A stretch of DNA of 64,000 nt from Paenibacillus_AR mesotrionivorans (lineage in GTDB: Bacteria > Bacillota > Bacilli > Paenibacillales > NBRC-103111), in contig NZ_JBJURJ010000009.1 of NCBI RefSeq assembly GCF_046098205.1, forward strand, positions 62,001 to 126,000, written 5' to 3'. The notes beneath the pieces were generated by a model. It was not told where the DNA came from. It made no database searches and saw only the letters and a program-made list of their open reading frames with translations. Shown piece by piece: positions 6,999-15,199 of this stretch; the first letter of the stretch is position 1, and the number at the start of each line of letters is the position of its first letter. Made by a program: the position numbers and the translations under genes.

Positions 6999-8483
6999 TT
7001 AGCCGATGGCAATAACAGCAACGGAGGCAGGAGGCAGGGTAGCCGACAGCACTCCATCCTTCCACTCCAGAGCTGTAAACGCCGCAGGCTTCACCTTCTC
7101 CGGATCGGCAAAGGTATTATGGGCCTGCAGGGAATCATGGGCCAGAATCCGGCCGCTCAGCTCGGGAGCTGCGTCAGTTAAACCGGACAGCTTCACTTGC
7201 ACGGGAGCTGCTTCGGCATGGTGCAGATTGCACAGGGAAAGATGCAGCTTGCCTTCGGCATTGCGGGAGCAGGAAACCGACAACTGCGGAATAGAGACGG
7301 CTCCCAGCGTATAAGAAGGGCTCTCCAGCTCAACCGGCACTAGCTCGGCGTCCTGATGGACCTTGAACATTTCGAACACATGGTAGGTGGGGGTGAGCAC
7401 CATTTTTTCCCCTTCGGTCAGGATCATCGCCTGCAGCACGTTAACGGTCTGTGCAATATTGGCCATTTGGACACGGTCGCAATGCTGGTGAAACAGATTC
7501 AGGTTGATGCCCGCCACCAGAGCGTCGCGCAGGGAGTTCTGCTGGTACAGGAAACCCGGGTTGGTGCCCGGCTCCACATTGTACCAGGTACCCCATTCGT
7601 CCACAATCAGCCCCACGCGTTTTTCGGGATCGTATTTATCCATAATGGCGGAGTGTTTCGTTAACAGCTCCTCCATGTACAGGGTGCGGCGCAGGGTTTC
7701 GAACCATGCGGTGGAGTCAAATTCGGTGGCGGAGCCCTTGTTCTGCCAATTTCCTGTGGGCAGCGTATAGTAGTGGAGGCTCAGGCCATGCATATGCCGG
7801 CCGGCTTCGCGCATCAGCACCTCGGTCCAGTGATAATCCCCTTCGCTGGCTCCGCAGGCAATTTTGTATACCTTATTGTCCCCGTAGTTCCGTACATAAG
7901 TGCCGTAGCGGCGGTACTCATCCGCATAATATTCCGGACGCATATTGCCGCCGCAGCCCCAGCTTTCATTGCCCACGCCGAAATATTTGACCTTCCAGGG
8001 CTCTTCCCGGCCATTAAGCTTTCGCAGATTGGCCATAGGGGACTCTCCGTCAAAGGTCAGGTACTCCATCCATTGCTGCATTTCGTAGACAGTGCCGCTG
8101 CCTACATTGCCGTTGATATACGGCTCCGTACCCAACTGCTCACACAGCTCCATAAACTCGTGGGTGCCAAAATGGTTGTTCTCCACCGTACCGCCCCAAT
8201 GCGTATTCACCATCCGCGGCCGGTTTTCCTTCGGTCCGATGCCGTCCATCCAGTGGTATTCGTCGGCGAAGCAGCCCCCCGGCCAACGGAGTACAGGAAT
8301 ATTCAGCCCTTTCAAGGCGGCAGTCACATCGTTGCGAAGCCCCTTGGTATTGGGAATGGGGGAATCCTCTCCCACCCAGATTCCTTCATAGATGCACCTA
8401 CCCAGATGCTCGGCAAAATGGCCGTAAATATTGCGGTTAATGGTGCCGGCGGTTTTGGCGGCGTCAATCTTCAGCTCAGTCAT
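6999..8483 (-). CDS. abfA: Intracellular GH51 alpha-L-arabinofuranosidase
   Basis: The 494-residue enzyme removes terminal arabinofuranosyl units from arabino-oligosaccharides. GH51 hallmarks are NIYGHFAEHLG near the N terminus, LRWPGGCFADEYHW (65-78), the acid/base Glu173 in GVGNESWG and the nucleophile Glu296 in LIVDEWGTW. There is no signal peptide, so it acts in the cytosol on imported oligomers; the C-terminal 110 residues form the beta-sandwich usual for the family. AAGGAG precedes the ATG. Its product feeds the arabinose operon at 45.5-51 kb. No AraR-type box is evident in the 150 bases upstream, so its regulation is unclear. Confidence 0.93.
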   Translation of the reverse strand: MTELKIDAAKTAGTINRNIYGHFAEHLGRCIYEGIWVGEDSPIPNTKGLRNDVTAALKGLNIPVLRWPGGCFADEYHWMDGIGPKENRPRMVNTHWGGTVENNHFGTHEFMELCEQLGTEPYINGNVGSGTVYEMQQWMEYLTFDGESPMANLRKLNGREEPWKVKYFGVGNESWGCGGNMRPEYYADEYRRYGTYVRNYGDNKVYKIACGASEGDYHWTEVLMREAGRHMHGLSLHYYTLPTGNWQNKGSATEFDSTAWFETLRRTLYMEELLTKHSAIMDKYDPEKRVGLIVDEWGTWYNVEPGTNPGFLYQQNSLRDALVAGINLNLFHQHCDRVQMANIAQTVNVLQAMILTEGEKMVLTPTYHVFEMFKVHQDAELVPVELESPSYTLGAVSIPQLSVSCSRNAEGKLHLSLCNLHHAEAAPVQVKLSGLTDAAPELSGRILAHDSLQAHNTFADPEKVKPAAFTALEWKDGVLSATLPPASVAVIAIG

Positions 8484-8646
8484 GGCATATGGCTCCTTAT
8501 ACCTTGGAATACCCTTACCTTATCACGGGAAAAATGGGACGAACATAACCAAAGCTGCTTTTTTACCGCAATATCCTGCTTTTTTACAGTGATCTGTTTT
8601 TACTTCCGAATTAATTTGTTTTTCTGTGAAAACTTCCGGCAGGCTA

Positions 8647-8675
8647 TTGCTTCACTTTCCCGGGACCGTTATGAT
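8647..8675 (+). promoter_or_regulatory. Sigma-A-like promoter for the ASRT-family gene
   Basis: TTGCTT (8647-8652), 17-base spacer, TATGAT (8670-8675), 59 bases before the ATG at 8734. The divergent abfA gene starts at 8483, leaving about 160 bases for both control regions. Confidence 0.6.
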
Positions 8676-8733
8676 AGAGGGGAAATGCATTGATAACGAG
8701 AATGACCACAACCTGCGGAGGTGCTTTTTGAAC

Positions 8734-9096
8734 ATGGGCAAGGGTGCATTGAATTGGTATATTCCGGACGGCTTCATCCCTCCGGTGAGCAAGGGCGAGC
8801 TGTTGAGCCACGAATCCATTTGCGTATTGAATTGCGGCGACGAGGACGCGCACATTCTGGTGACCGTTTATTACGAGGATCAAGCTCCGCTGGAGAAGGT
8901 GCCGGCTGTCTGCCCTGCCAAACGAACCAAGCATATCCGGACAAGCTCCCTGATCAAGGACGGCGTGGGCATTCCGGTAGGCGTTCCCTATGCCATGGAA
9001 GTAGAGAGCAATGTGCCGGTTATCGTCCAATACAGCCGGCTGGATTCCACCCAGGCCGAGAACAGCCTGATGACTACGATGGCGTATCCGTTGTAA
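8734..9096 (+). CDS. ASRT-family (sensory-rhodopsin-transducer-like) protein
   Basis: The 120-residue soluble protein starts GALNWYIPDGFIPP and contains ICVLNCGDEDAHILVTVYYED and IPVGVPYAMEVESNVPVIVQYSRLDS, the signature of the family named after the Anabaena sensory rhodopsin transducer, a beta-sandwich tetramer. Members outside cyanobacteria occur without any rhodopsin and often lie near sugar genes; a carbohydrate-related or regulatory role has been suggested for them. Here it is divergent from abfA, which fits. I chose ATG 8734, 10 bases after GGAGGTG; TTG at 8728 is possible. No rhodopsin gene is in the window. Confidence 0.75.
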   Translation: MGKGALNWYIPDGFIPPVSKGELLSHESICVLNCGDEDAHILVTVYYEDQAPLEKVPAVCPAKRTKHIRTSSLIKDGVGIPVGVPYAMEVESNVPVIVQYSRLDSTQAENSLMTTMAYPL

Positions 9097-9115
9097 GATT
9101 CACAGTATGAAGCAC

Positions 9116-9162
9116 AAGAAGACATGAGGTTAACAATGGCCTTATGTCTTCTTTCGTTTTTT
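9116..9162 (+). terminator. Terminator after the ASRT-family gene
   Basis: AAGAAGACAT pairs with ATGTCTTCTT (9116-9125 with 9144-9153), with an inner AGG/CCT, and is followed by TCGTTTTTT. It is also a plausible terminator in reverse. Confidence 0.75.
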
Positions 9163-9243
9163 ATACCCAAAGGATTTGAATTATTGTAAAGTATCAACAT
9201 TTTTGAAAGCGCAGTTATAGAATAAGGCAAGGCACGGCCGCAG

Positions 9244-9280
9244 AAGCAGCCAAGGATAACCTTCTTGGCTGCTTTTGATT
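9244..9280 (+). terminator. Second strong hairpin with T-run; possible end of a short RNA
   Basis: AAGCAGCCAAG (9244-9254) pairs perfectly with CTTGGCTGCTT (9264-9274), then TTGATTTTTT. It lies about 80 bases beyond the previous terminator with no gene between, so it would be redundant unless a short transcript begins in 9163-9243. Confidence 0.6.
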
Positions 9281-9567
9281 TTTTGGGAACATCCTGCGCG
9301 GCGCGAAAAAATTCCTTCTATAGGTAAAATATCTAATTATAATCTTATTTTCATTTTAAAAGTTAAAGTTCGACAAATTATCATAATTCAAGTAAAAATC
9401 TAATAAGATTTTAGAAAAATATAGTGGAATAGGTCGAATTATTGTATAATTCTGGAGATATGTGGGTTGCAATGCGATGTATATAAAGTTGCAATGAATT
9501 GTAAAAAGATGACTGACAGAGTAACTCCTCCAGCCGATGGAGAACAATTCAAAGTGAGGGAACTAAC
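9281..9567 (+). other. AT-rich upstream region of the lipoprotein gene
   Basis: This stretch is much more A+T-rich than its surroundings. It contains TATAAT (9445-9450) as a possible -10 box without a clear -35, about 117 bases before the start at 9568. No gene is supported. Confidence 0.35.
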
Positions 9568-10164
9568 GTGAAAACAGCAAAAACTATGAAGGCAGCAACA
9601 ACAATCGGGCTTCTTGCCGCCTCCGCCTTGTTCTTTACGGCCTGCGGAGACACATCAAACAGCGCGGGCGCCAGCTCGCCTGCTGTATCGGCACCAGCCG
9701 CTTCTGCTCCGGCGGCATCTGCTCCGGCTGCGTCCGCACCGGCAGCATCCGCCGCTGCAAAAAGCACCGGGAAGGATTTGAAGCCCACGGAAAAAATGGC
9801 GCTGGACTTCGTCAACGTGATGATGAACGGGACGGATGCGGAGGCCCGCAAAAAATTCATCGCCGAAAACGTACATGATGATGCAAAGCCGCTCTATGAA
9901 CTGATGGATAATGGGGAGAAGAATCCGATGACTCCCACCTACGAGGCAATAAAAAATCCCAAGGCAGCTGAAACGATTAAGATCGTGGAGGATGGCCAAA
10001 CCGCTGAAGCGGTGCTTGTACAAGGGGATGAGAAAAAAGAAACCGTCATCTTATTGATGGACGGTAAGGTTGGATTCGCTTTTGGGCCGGACGGCACAGA
10101 CCCGGAAGCCAATGAAATGTATGTGGAAGTGAGAAAGCAATTCAAAACAGCTGCGGCTAAATAA
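9568..10164 (+). CDS. Secreted lipoprotein with Ala/Pro/Ser linker
   Basis: The 198-residue product starts at GTG (GAGGG 11-15 bases ahead) and has a lipoprotein signal: basic start, hydrophobic core TIGLLAASALFF and lipobox FTAC with Cys at residue 26. A low-complexity linker follows, SAPAA repeated about four times (residues 42-60), then a globular domain of about 130 residues starting KDLKPTEKMALDFVNVMMNGTDAEARKKFIAENVHDD. That domain has the look of a small cystatin/NTF2-like accessory domain, but I do not recognise a named family. It should be anchored on the outer face of the membrane. It stands alone, convergent with the next gene. Confidence 0.7.
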   Translation: MKTAKTMKAATTIGLLAASALFFTACGDTSNSAGASSPAVSAPAASAPAASAPAASAPAASAAAKSTGKDLKPTEKMALDFVNVMMNGTDAEARKKFIAENVHDDAKPLYELMDNGEKNPMTPTYEAIKNPKAAETIKIVEDGQTAEAVLVQGDEKKETVILLMDGKVGFAFGPDGTDPEANEMYVEVRKQFKTAAAK

Positions 10165-10171
10165 TGCCGGT

Positions 10172-11146
10172 TTACGCCCGCCCGCGCTCCTTGAGGATGC
10201 TGTAGGCGCCGCAGAAGGTGCCGAAGAGGATGCCGGTGACAGGGAATACCACCCAATTGATATGCCACATGCCATAGACGAAGCCGCTAATCAGGAAAAT
10301 ACAGGTGGCCACCGGCCACACAATGGAGGCAACTGCACCGATCACGCGGTTGACCTCCTTTTTCTCCTTCGTAAAATCCTCCTGCTGGAGCAGCATGTTG
10401 TAGCTCTCCCGGATGGACCCGAAATAAATAAACAGGATCACGGCAATCCCCACAAGGATCAGCATGACGGATACGCCATAGGTGGCGGATTGCTCTCCCA
10501 CCGCGGATGCGATGAAGATGGCAACCGGGGAAATCACGGCCAAACAAACCCCGGTGATAAGAGAAAAGGTGTATGTGGGAGCGAAGGCGGCCTTCCTGCT
10601 CTCCAGCATAGCCTTCAGGGAGGGGGCAATGACGAAGTCCCCCTGCAGATGTTTGTACTTCTCCAGCTTCATACCCGTATAGATGAAGATGCCGATAGCC
10701 GGCACCATAAGGGCGAACAAGCCGGCAAGCCCCACCATATAACCGGAATCCTCCGACAGCAGACCGCCGGGCTGGCTGTTCTCAACCAGAGTCGAGATGA
10801 AGACCAGCAGGGCAACCCCCGCCAGACACATAAAAACACCGATTCCGATCAGCAGCCCTGAGGTTTTCTTTAGCTTCAAAAAGCTGTGGATTTCTTCCTC
10901 TGTAACAACGGGTAGAACCACCTCCTCAGAAGCCAAGGGGATATTCAGCTCCGCCATTAACTCATCGATGTTGCCGAACTCGGAAATGACGATGCCCACC
11001 GCTTCGTTTTCCGTTTTGCCCTCCTGCTTCAGCTCCTGATATTTCTCCTCCATGGTGGCAAGCATTTCTTCCTTCAGAGTGAGCATCTGCCTTGTACGGG
11101 GGAGGGAAGCGAACATGTTATCCAGATAACTGGCGATTGTGTCCAT
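10172..11146 (-). CDS. HAAS-domain multi-pass membrane protein (permease prefix type)
   Basis: The 324-residue protein begins with a cytoplasmic alpha-helical region, MDTIASYLDNMFASLPRTRQ and EEMLATMEEKYQELKQEGKTENEAVGIVISEFGNIDEL (about 25-62), the HAAS/DUF1700 or permease-prefix signature. At least six hydrophobic segments follow (about 95-118, 135-158, 195-220, 225-245, 270-290 and 295-315). HAAS proteins nearly always follow a PadR regulator, as here: its ATG is 4 bases after the PadR stop. The family often sits beside ABC exporters or ECF sigma systems; no effector gene is adjacent, so its job is unknown. Confidence 0.72.
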   Translation of the reverse strand: MDTIASYLDNMFASLPRTRQMLTLKEEMLATMEEKYQELKQEGKTENEAVGIVISEFGNIDELMAELNIPLASEEVVLPVVTEEEIHSFLKLKKTSGLLIGIGVFMCLAGVALLVFISTLVENSQPGGLLSEDSGYMVGLAGLFALMVPAIGIFIYTGMKLEKYKHLQGDFVIAPSLKAMLESRKAAFAPTYTFSLITGVCLAVISPVAIFIASAVGEQSATYGVSVMLILVGIAVILFIYFGSIRESYNMLLQQEDFTKEKKEVNRVIGAVASIVWPVATCIFLISGFVYGMWHINWVVFPVTGILFGTFCGAYSILKERGRA

Positions 11147-11150
11147 GCCG

Positions 11151-11477
11151 TCACAGCTCCTTTATAAATTTATTGACAACCTCTTGGGTAACCAGCCATT
11201 CTCTGCATTTGTCCTGATAATAAGCGAAACCCGCCGGTGTCATGCGGTAATAGGTCCGTCTTTTGCCCAAGGTTTCGTCCTTATGGAACGATTCGATATA
11301 GCCGTTATTCTCCAGCCGCGTAAAAGCGGAATAAAGCGTGGTTTCCTTCATAATGTATTTCTCCTCGGAAAGCTTCTTGATGTTCTTGGAGATTTCATAG
11401 CCATATGACTCTCCGTCGAGGAGCATATACAGAATCATGGTGTCGTTATAACCCCGGATTACATCGCTGCTGATCAC
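11151..11477 (-). CDS. PadR-family transcriptional regulator
   Basis: The 108-residue protein has the PadR winged helix: ILYMLLDGESYGYEISKNI (about 15-33), then the recognition region ETTLYSAFTRLENNGYIESF (about 45-64) and the wing with GKRRTYYRMTPAGFAYY. PadR repressors usually control the gene that follows them and themselves. A 12-bp perfect inverted repeat spans its -10 region (11545-11584), a very likely operator. Ligand unknown. Confidence 0.88.
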   Translation of the reverse strand: MISSDVIRGYNDTMILYMLLDGESYGYEISKNIKKLSEEKYIMKETTLYSAFTRLENNGYIESFHKDETLGKRRTYYRMTPAGFAYYQDKCREWLVTQEVVNKFIKEL

Positions 11478-11544
11478 ACGCCGGGCCTCCTTTCCGGTTT
11501 AGCCGGTTGTTTTCCGCTTTATTACTACGTCTAACGTACTTCGT

Positions 11545-11584
11545 CTGTCGTAGTAAAAACATTGTAGCATAATTACTACGACAG
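11545..11584 (-). promoter_or_regulatory. Palindromic operator and -10 of the padR operon
   Basis: CTGTCGTAGTAA (11545-11556) and TTACTACGACAG (11573-11584) are perfect inverted copies. Between them, on the minus strand, lies TACAAT (11566-11561), a good -10 box. A third, partial copy (ATTACTACGTC) is at 11521-11531. The placement over the promoter suggests autorepression by the PadR protein. Confidence 0.65.
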
Positions 11585-11597
11585 ATAAAGTAGTTTA

Positions 11598-11652
11598 CAA
11601 AAGAAAACCTGCCGCAGCCGCTGCAGATTCCTGTCAGCATACCGGGCAGGTT
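11598..11652 (-). terminator. Terminator after the NucB-type gene
   Basis: AACCTGCC (11652-11645, minus strand) pairs with GGCAGGTT (11613-11606) around a GC-rich inner hairpin, and TTTTCTTTT follows. Confidence 0.6.
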
Positions 11653-11722
11653 CATTCTAAGCCTCCGGAAAACAAGGATTTTTCATATGATGCCGCACAT
11701 GCTCATCTTCCCCAAAAAATGC

Positions 11723-12157
11723 TCACGGAACGACAAATTGTACGCGGGTGCCGTCCGGGTATTGCTCCAGCTGGTTGCTGACCCAGCTTCCTGCTCCCCG
11801 GTTGTCGGAGGGGTCGATATATTTGATATCCGCACCCGCACCGCCCTCCGCGCACATGGCCATCGGCCATTCATCCCGGTCATAGCCGGTTTTGGTGGGA
11901 ATACCCTTCAGGGATTCCTTGCGGTTTTCGTCGGCGCCTTTTCTGTCCAGGGTGCAGGTCGGGGACTCTCCGGCGGCGATAGCCTCTTTAATATGGAGGG
12001 CCGTTTCCGGGTAACGGTCCGCCGGGAAATGAAGCGTCACAGTTTCGCCTGTACCTGTTTCTTCATCAAAGCGGATATCGATATATCCGTTCACCTGGGC
12101 ATAGTAGAGAGCGCCCACAACAAGCAGCAGGAGGACAATTCTTATGTATTTTTTCAT
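11723..12157 (-). CDS. nucB: NucA/NucB-type secreted DNase
   Basis: The 144-residue protein has an N-terminal signal or anchor (IVLLLLVVGALYYA, 7-20) and the full catalytic signature of the DNase NucA/NucB family: KGIPTKTGYDRDEWPMAMC (about 84-102) and IDPSDNRGAGSW (114-125), nearly identical to Bacillus subtilis NucB. NucB degrades extracellular DNA, is made in the sporulating mother cell and can disperse biofilms. No competence or sporulation gene is directly adjacent, and no inhibitor gene (Nin-type) is seen. A terminator follows. Confidence 0.9.
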   Translation of the reverse strand: MKKYIRIVLLLLVVGALYYAQVNGYIDIRFDEETGTGETVTLHFPADRYPETALHIKEAIAAGESPTCTLDRKGADENRKESLKGIPTKTGYDRDEWPMAMCAEGGAGADIKYIDPSDNRGAGSWVSNQLEQYPDGTRVQFVVP

Positions 12158-12228
12158 TAGAGCGGCTTCACCTCATGGATATTGTAGGGGCAGCGGCCGG
12201 GGATGTAAAGACCCGGAGCATTCTCCGG

Positions 12229-12258
12229 TTGAGTGCCGGACAGGCTGTACAGTACAAT
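12229..12258 (+). promoter_or_regulatory. Promoter of the APH(6)-like gene
   Basis: TTGAGT (12229-12234), 18-base spacer, TACAAT (12253-12258), 33 bases before the start codon. Confidence 0.55.
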
Positions 12259-12291
12259 AAATGGTAAGGTCGGAAACTGGAGGCAATGCTT

Positions 12292-13191
12292 ATGTACAGC
12301 TTTACAGCTGAGGAAGCAGATCAAATTATAGGCCGTTTTGGCAGGGTATTCTGGGAAGGGTTGGGAGAGAAGCTGTCCACATGTTCAGAGAGATGGGGAC
12401 TAAGCGGGCTTGAGCTGCTGCACTCCTTTTCGGCCAACTGTGTATTTACCGGTGAGTCCTCTCTATTCGGAAAGGCGGTCCTAAAGCTGGGTCCTCCCGA
12501 ACGGGAACGGGCTACGGAGGCAAAGGCTCTGGAGGAATATAACGGCAAGCTGTTTTGCCGGTTGTTTGCCGCGGATGCGGCGGAGGGAGCCCTGCTGGAG
12601 GAACGGCTTCTTCCGGGAACCCCCCTGCGGGACGAGCCTTCTTTAGACAAAAGAATGTCCGTATTTTCCGGTTTGGTTGCCGGATTGCATATTGCCCCAG
12701 CTGATGCCGAAGCATATCCTTCTTATCTGGGTTGGGTTACGCGGATCGCACGTTATATGCGTGAGAGAGAAGGGAACCGCAGACTGTGCGGGCATATGCA
12801 AAAAGCGGAGAAGCTCTGCAAGGCATTATGGGACACCTATCCCCGGCGGGTTTTGCTGCATGGCGATTTGCATCATGACAATATCCTATTGGAGCAGAAC
12901 GGAACTTACCGGATCATCGACCCCAAGGGTGTGATTGGTGACCCTGTATTTGAACTGCCGCGGTTTATCCTGAATGAAGTTGGCGACATCATTACGCCCG
13001 ATACATATAGAAGGATGAATACGATCATAATCAGTCTGGCGGAACGGCTTGGGGTGCCGGAGGCTGATCTCCGCCAGCTGTTCTATATCGAAACAGCCAT
13101 GGCGGAAAGCTGGAATGTGGAAAGTCGCTTGGCGCCGTCTCTAGAGCATGTGGAGCTGGCGGAGGCGCTTTTGATGGAGGCGGGGGAATAA
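12292..13191 (+). CDS. APH(6)/hydroxyurea-type small-molecule phosphotransferase
   Basis: The 299-residue protein has a protein-kinase-like fold with the catalytic loop LLHGDLHHDNIL (about 188-199) and the metal-binding IIDPKGVIGDP (about 208-218), typical of the APH_6_hur family, which includes streptomycin 6-kinase StrB and hydroxyurea kinase. It would transfer phosphate from ATP to a small hydroxylated compound. ATG 12292 has GGAGG 8 bases ahead; an in-frame ATG at 12286 is too close to it. It is alone between its own promoter and terminator, so a resistance role is possible but not shown. Confidence 0.75.
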   Translation: MYSFTAEEADQIIGRFGRVFWEGLGEKLSTCSERWGLSGLELLHSFSANCVFTGESSLFGKAVLKLGPPERERATEAKALEEYNGKLFCRLFAADAAEGALLEERLLPGTPLRDEPSLDKRMSVFSGLVAGLHIAPADAEAYPSYLGWVTRIARYMREREGNRRLCGHMQKAEKLCKALWDTYPRRVLLHGDLHHDNILLEQNGTYRIIDPKGVIGDPVFELPRFILNEVGDIITPDTYRRMNTIIISLAERLGVPEADLRQLFYIETAMAESWNVESRLAPSLEHVELAEALLMEAGE

Positions 13192-13209
13192 ATAAATCAG
13201 GAGAATAGA

Positions 13210-13244
13210 GGCGCTTGAGCCAAATATGGCTCGGGCGTTTTTTT
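13210..13244 (+). terminator. Terminator after the APH(6)-like gene
   Basis: GAGCC-AAATAT-GGCTC with flanking GCGCTT/GGGCG pairing, followed by seven T. Confidence 0.75.
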
Positions 13245-13277
13245 GTGCATGAATCAGGGAAGATTGTGCGCATGTGT

Positions 13278-13303
13278 GATTATTTGTGAACGATTATTTT
13301 GAA
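13278..13303 (+). promoter_or_regulatory. Tandem direct repeat, likely FruR operator
   Basis: GATTATTTGTGAA (13278-13290) and GATTATTTTGAA (13292-13303) are head-to-tail near-copies spaced 14 bases apart, immediately upstream of the cre-like site and promoter. DeoR-family repressors commonly bind direct repeats. Confidence 0.5.
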
Positions 13304-13304
13304 T

Positions 13305-13338
13305 AAAGCGCTTTACAAAACGATAATGATCATATAAT
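13305..13338 (+). promoter_or_regulatory. cre-like site and promoter of the fructose operon
   Basis: AAAGCGCTTT (13305-13314) is the palindromic core of a catabolite-response element and overlaps a TTTACA -35 (13312-13317); TATAAT is at 13333-13338. The 15-base spacer is short. The overlap implies CcpA repression. Confidence 0.55.
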
Positions 13339-13429
13339 ATCATAAGTGAGAGCAAACAATCACAGTTTATACCCTATCATTTATAAAATGACTGCAAATG
13401 GGCAAGCTAGCTCAGGAGGTGAAGCCCCC

Positions 13430-14212
13430 TTGTTATTTGAAGAAGAACGCAAGCAGCAGATAAGCGATCATATACAAAATACCGGACGAGCTTCCGTGCA
13501 GGAGCTGGCCCTGACTTTTCAGGTGTCGGAATCCACGGTGAGACGGGATCTGAAGGATCTGGAGGAAAGCGGGATGGTCCGCCGTACCCATGGAGGTGCT
13601 GTGGCCCTTATCCAGGCAGATAATGCCGAACCGTCTTATGTGGAGAAGGAGGACCGTTTCCGCCTCCAGAAGGAGGCCATTGCCCGGGAGGCCGCGGCGT
13701 TGGTCAGGGAAGGGGACACCCTCATCCTCGACTCGGGTACTACCACTTATTATTTGGCCAAAGCCATCAAATCCATTCCCCGGCTGACGGTCGTGACCAA
13801 TTCTATCGTGGTTGCCCAGGAGCTGGCCCAGCAGTCCAACATCAGCCTGGTGCTGACAGGCGGTACAGTGCGCTATGAAACACTGGCGATGGTCGGCCCC
13901 ATGGCAGAGCGGGCGCTGGAGCAGCTGCGGGTGGACAAAACCTTTTTGGCGATCAACGGCATCGACCCCGCTGCAGGGTTGACCACACCGAGTATTACCG
14001 AGGCGGAAATGAAGCGGAAGATGATCCACGCCGGCCGCGAGGTGATTCTGCTGGCGGACCACAGTAAATACGGTAAATCCGTTTTTGCCAAGGTGGCGGA
14101 TCTGAAGGATATTGACCGTCTGATCGCCGATCCCCTTCTGCCGGAAACGGCCATGAAGGAGTTGGAGGAAGCAGGCGTACAGCTGACTATTGCGGCAGAA
14201 AAAGGAGAATGA
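13430..14212 (+). CDS. fruR: DeoR-family repressor of the fructose operon
   Basis: The 260-residue protein has an N-terminal DeoR helix-turn-helix (ERKQQISDHIQNTGRASVQE then QVSESTVRRDLKDLEESGMVRRTHGGAV, about 5-56) and the sugar-phosphate-sensing domain with DSGTTTYYLA and NSIVVAQEL. First gene of the fruK-fruA-PTS operon; DeoR regulators in this position usually respond to fructose-1-phosphate. I choose TTG 13430 because AGGAGGTG (13414-13421) lies 8 bases ahead and the frame begins LLFEEERK; an open frame continues further upstream without a ribosome site. Confidence 0.85.
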   Translation: MLFEEERKQQISDHIQNTGRASVQELALTFQVSESTVRRDLKDLEESGMVRRTHGGAVALIQADNAEPSYVEKEDRFRLQKEAIAREAAALVREGDTLILDSGTTTYYLAKAIKSIPRLTVVTNSIVVAQELAQQSNISLVLTGGTVRYETLAMVGPMAERALEQLRVDKTFLAINGIDPAAGLTTPSITEAEMKRKMIHAGREVILLADHSKYGKSVFAKVADLKDIDRLIADPLLPETAMKELEEAGVQLTIAAEKGE

Positions 14213-14215
14213 CCC

Positions 14216-15157
14216 ATGAACCCTGCAGTCGTTACTGTAACCATGAACCCTGCTGTAGATAAAACCGTCCATGTGGACAAAATTGAGCTGGCCGGATTGA
14301 ACCGGATCAAGGAGGTCCGGATCGACGCGGGCGGCAAGGGAATTAACGTGGCCAAGGTGTTAGCGGGCTTCGGTGTAAGCGCAGCCGCGTTGGCTGTGGC
14401 CGGCGGCTACCAAAGCAGGCTGCTCCGGGACAAGCTGGAGCAGGCAGGCATAGCCTGCGGCTTTGAGGAAGCGCAGGGAGAAACCCGGGTTAACCTGAAG
14501 GTGGTGGACGAAAGCACCCGGCAAACCACCGAATTTAATGAACGGGGCATCCAGGTGGATGAAGGGGTGCTGGAGCGGTTTACAGCCCGGTTTGCGGCAG
14601 CCCTGGAAGGCGCTCGGTATGCCGTTATCGGGGGAAGTCTTCCGCCGGGCGCATCTGCGGGCTATTACCGGACACTGATTGAGGAGGCTCACAAGCGGAA
14701 CGTTCCGGTAATTCTGGATGCGGACGGTCCGGCCTTTGCTGAGGGGGTGGAGGCGAAACCCTTCGCCATCAAACCCAATCTTCACGAGCTGGAGCTATAT
14801 TTTGGACGGCAATTGAAGGAGGACGAAGAGCTGGTGTCGGCCGCCCGGGAGCTGATCCGGAATAAAGGTGTAAAGCTGGTGCTGGTATCTATGGGCGGAG
14901 ATGGTTCCATCCTCATCAGCGAAACGGAGGCATACCGGGCAAGGCCCTTTCCCATCCAGCCGGTCAGCACCGTCGGGGCTGGAGATTCCATGGTAGCGGC
15001 TATGGTCTACAGCCTGCTGGGCGGGCGGACGCTGGAGGAGATGGCCCGGATCACCTCGGCTGCGGGAACCATCACCGCCTCCAAACCGGGCACCCAGGTA
15101 TGTACCATCGATGAAGTGGAAGCCAAATTGGATCAGGTTAGCCTGTTCTCCATTTAG
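14216..15157 (+). CDS. fruK: 1-phosphofructokinase (PfkB family)
   Basis: The 313-residue enzyme phosphorylates fructose-1-phosphate to fructose-1,6-bisphosphate. PfkB features: TMNPAVDKTVHV at the N terminus, the glycine pair in RIDAGGKGINVAKVLAG (about 36-52), GGSLPPG (about 141-147) and the catalytic-base signature STVGAGDSMVA (about 254-264). It begins 4 bases after the fruR stop, so translation is coupled. Tagatose-6-phosphate kinase (LacC) is the main alternative, but the PTS context favours fruK. Confidence 0.9.
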   Translation: MNPAVVTVTMNPAVDKTVHVDKIELAGLNRIKEVRIDAGGKGINVAKVLAGFGVSAAALAVAGGYQSRLLRDKLEQAGIACGFEEAQGETRVNLKVVDESTRQTTEFNERGIQVDEGVLERFTARFAAALEGARYAVIGGSLPPGASAGYYRTLIEEAHKRNVPVILDADGPAFAEGVEAKPFAIKPNLHELELYFGRQLKEDEELVSAARELIRNKGVKLVLVSMGGDGSILISETEAYRARPFPIQPVSTVGAGDSMVAAMVYSLLGGRTLEEMARITSAAGTITASKPGTQVCTIDEVEAKLDQVSLFSI

Positions 15158-15199
15158 TACACGATTAAGAGACGATTAAGAAAAGGGGATGAATGATAT

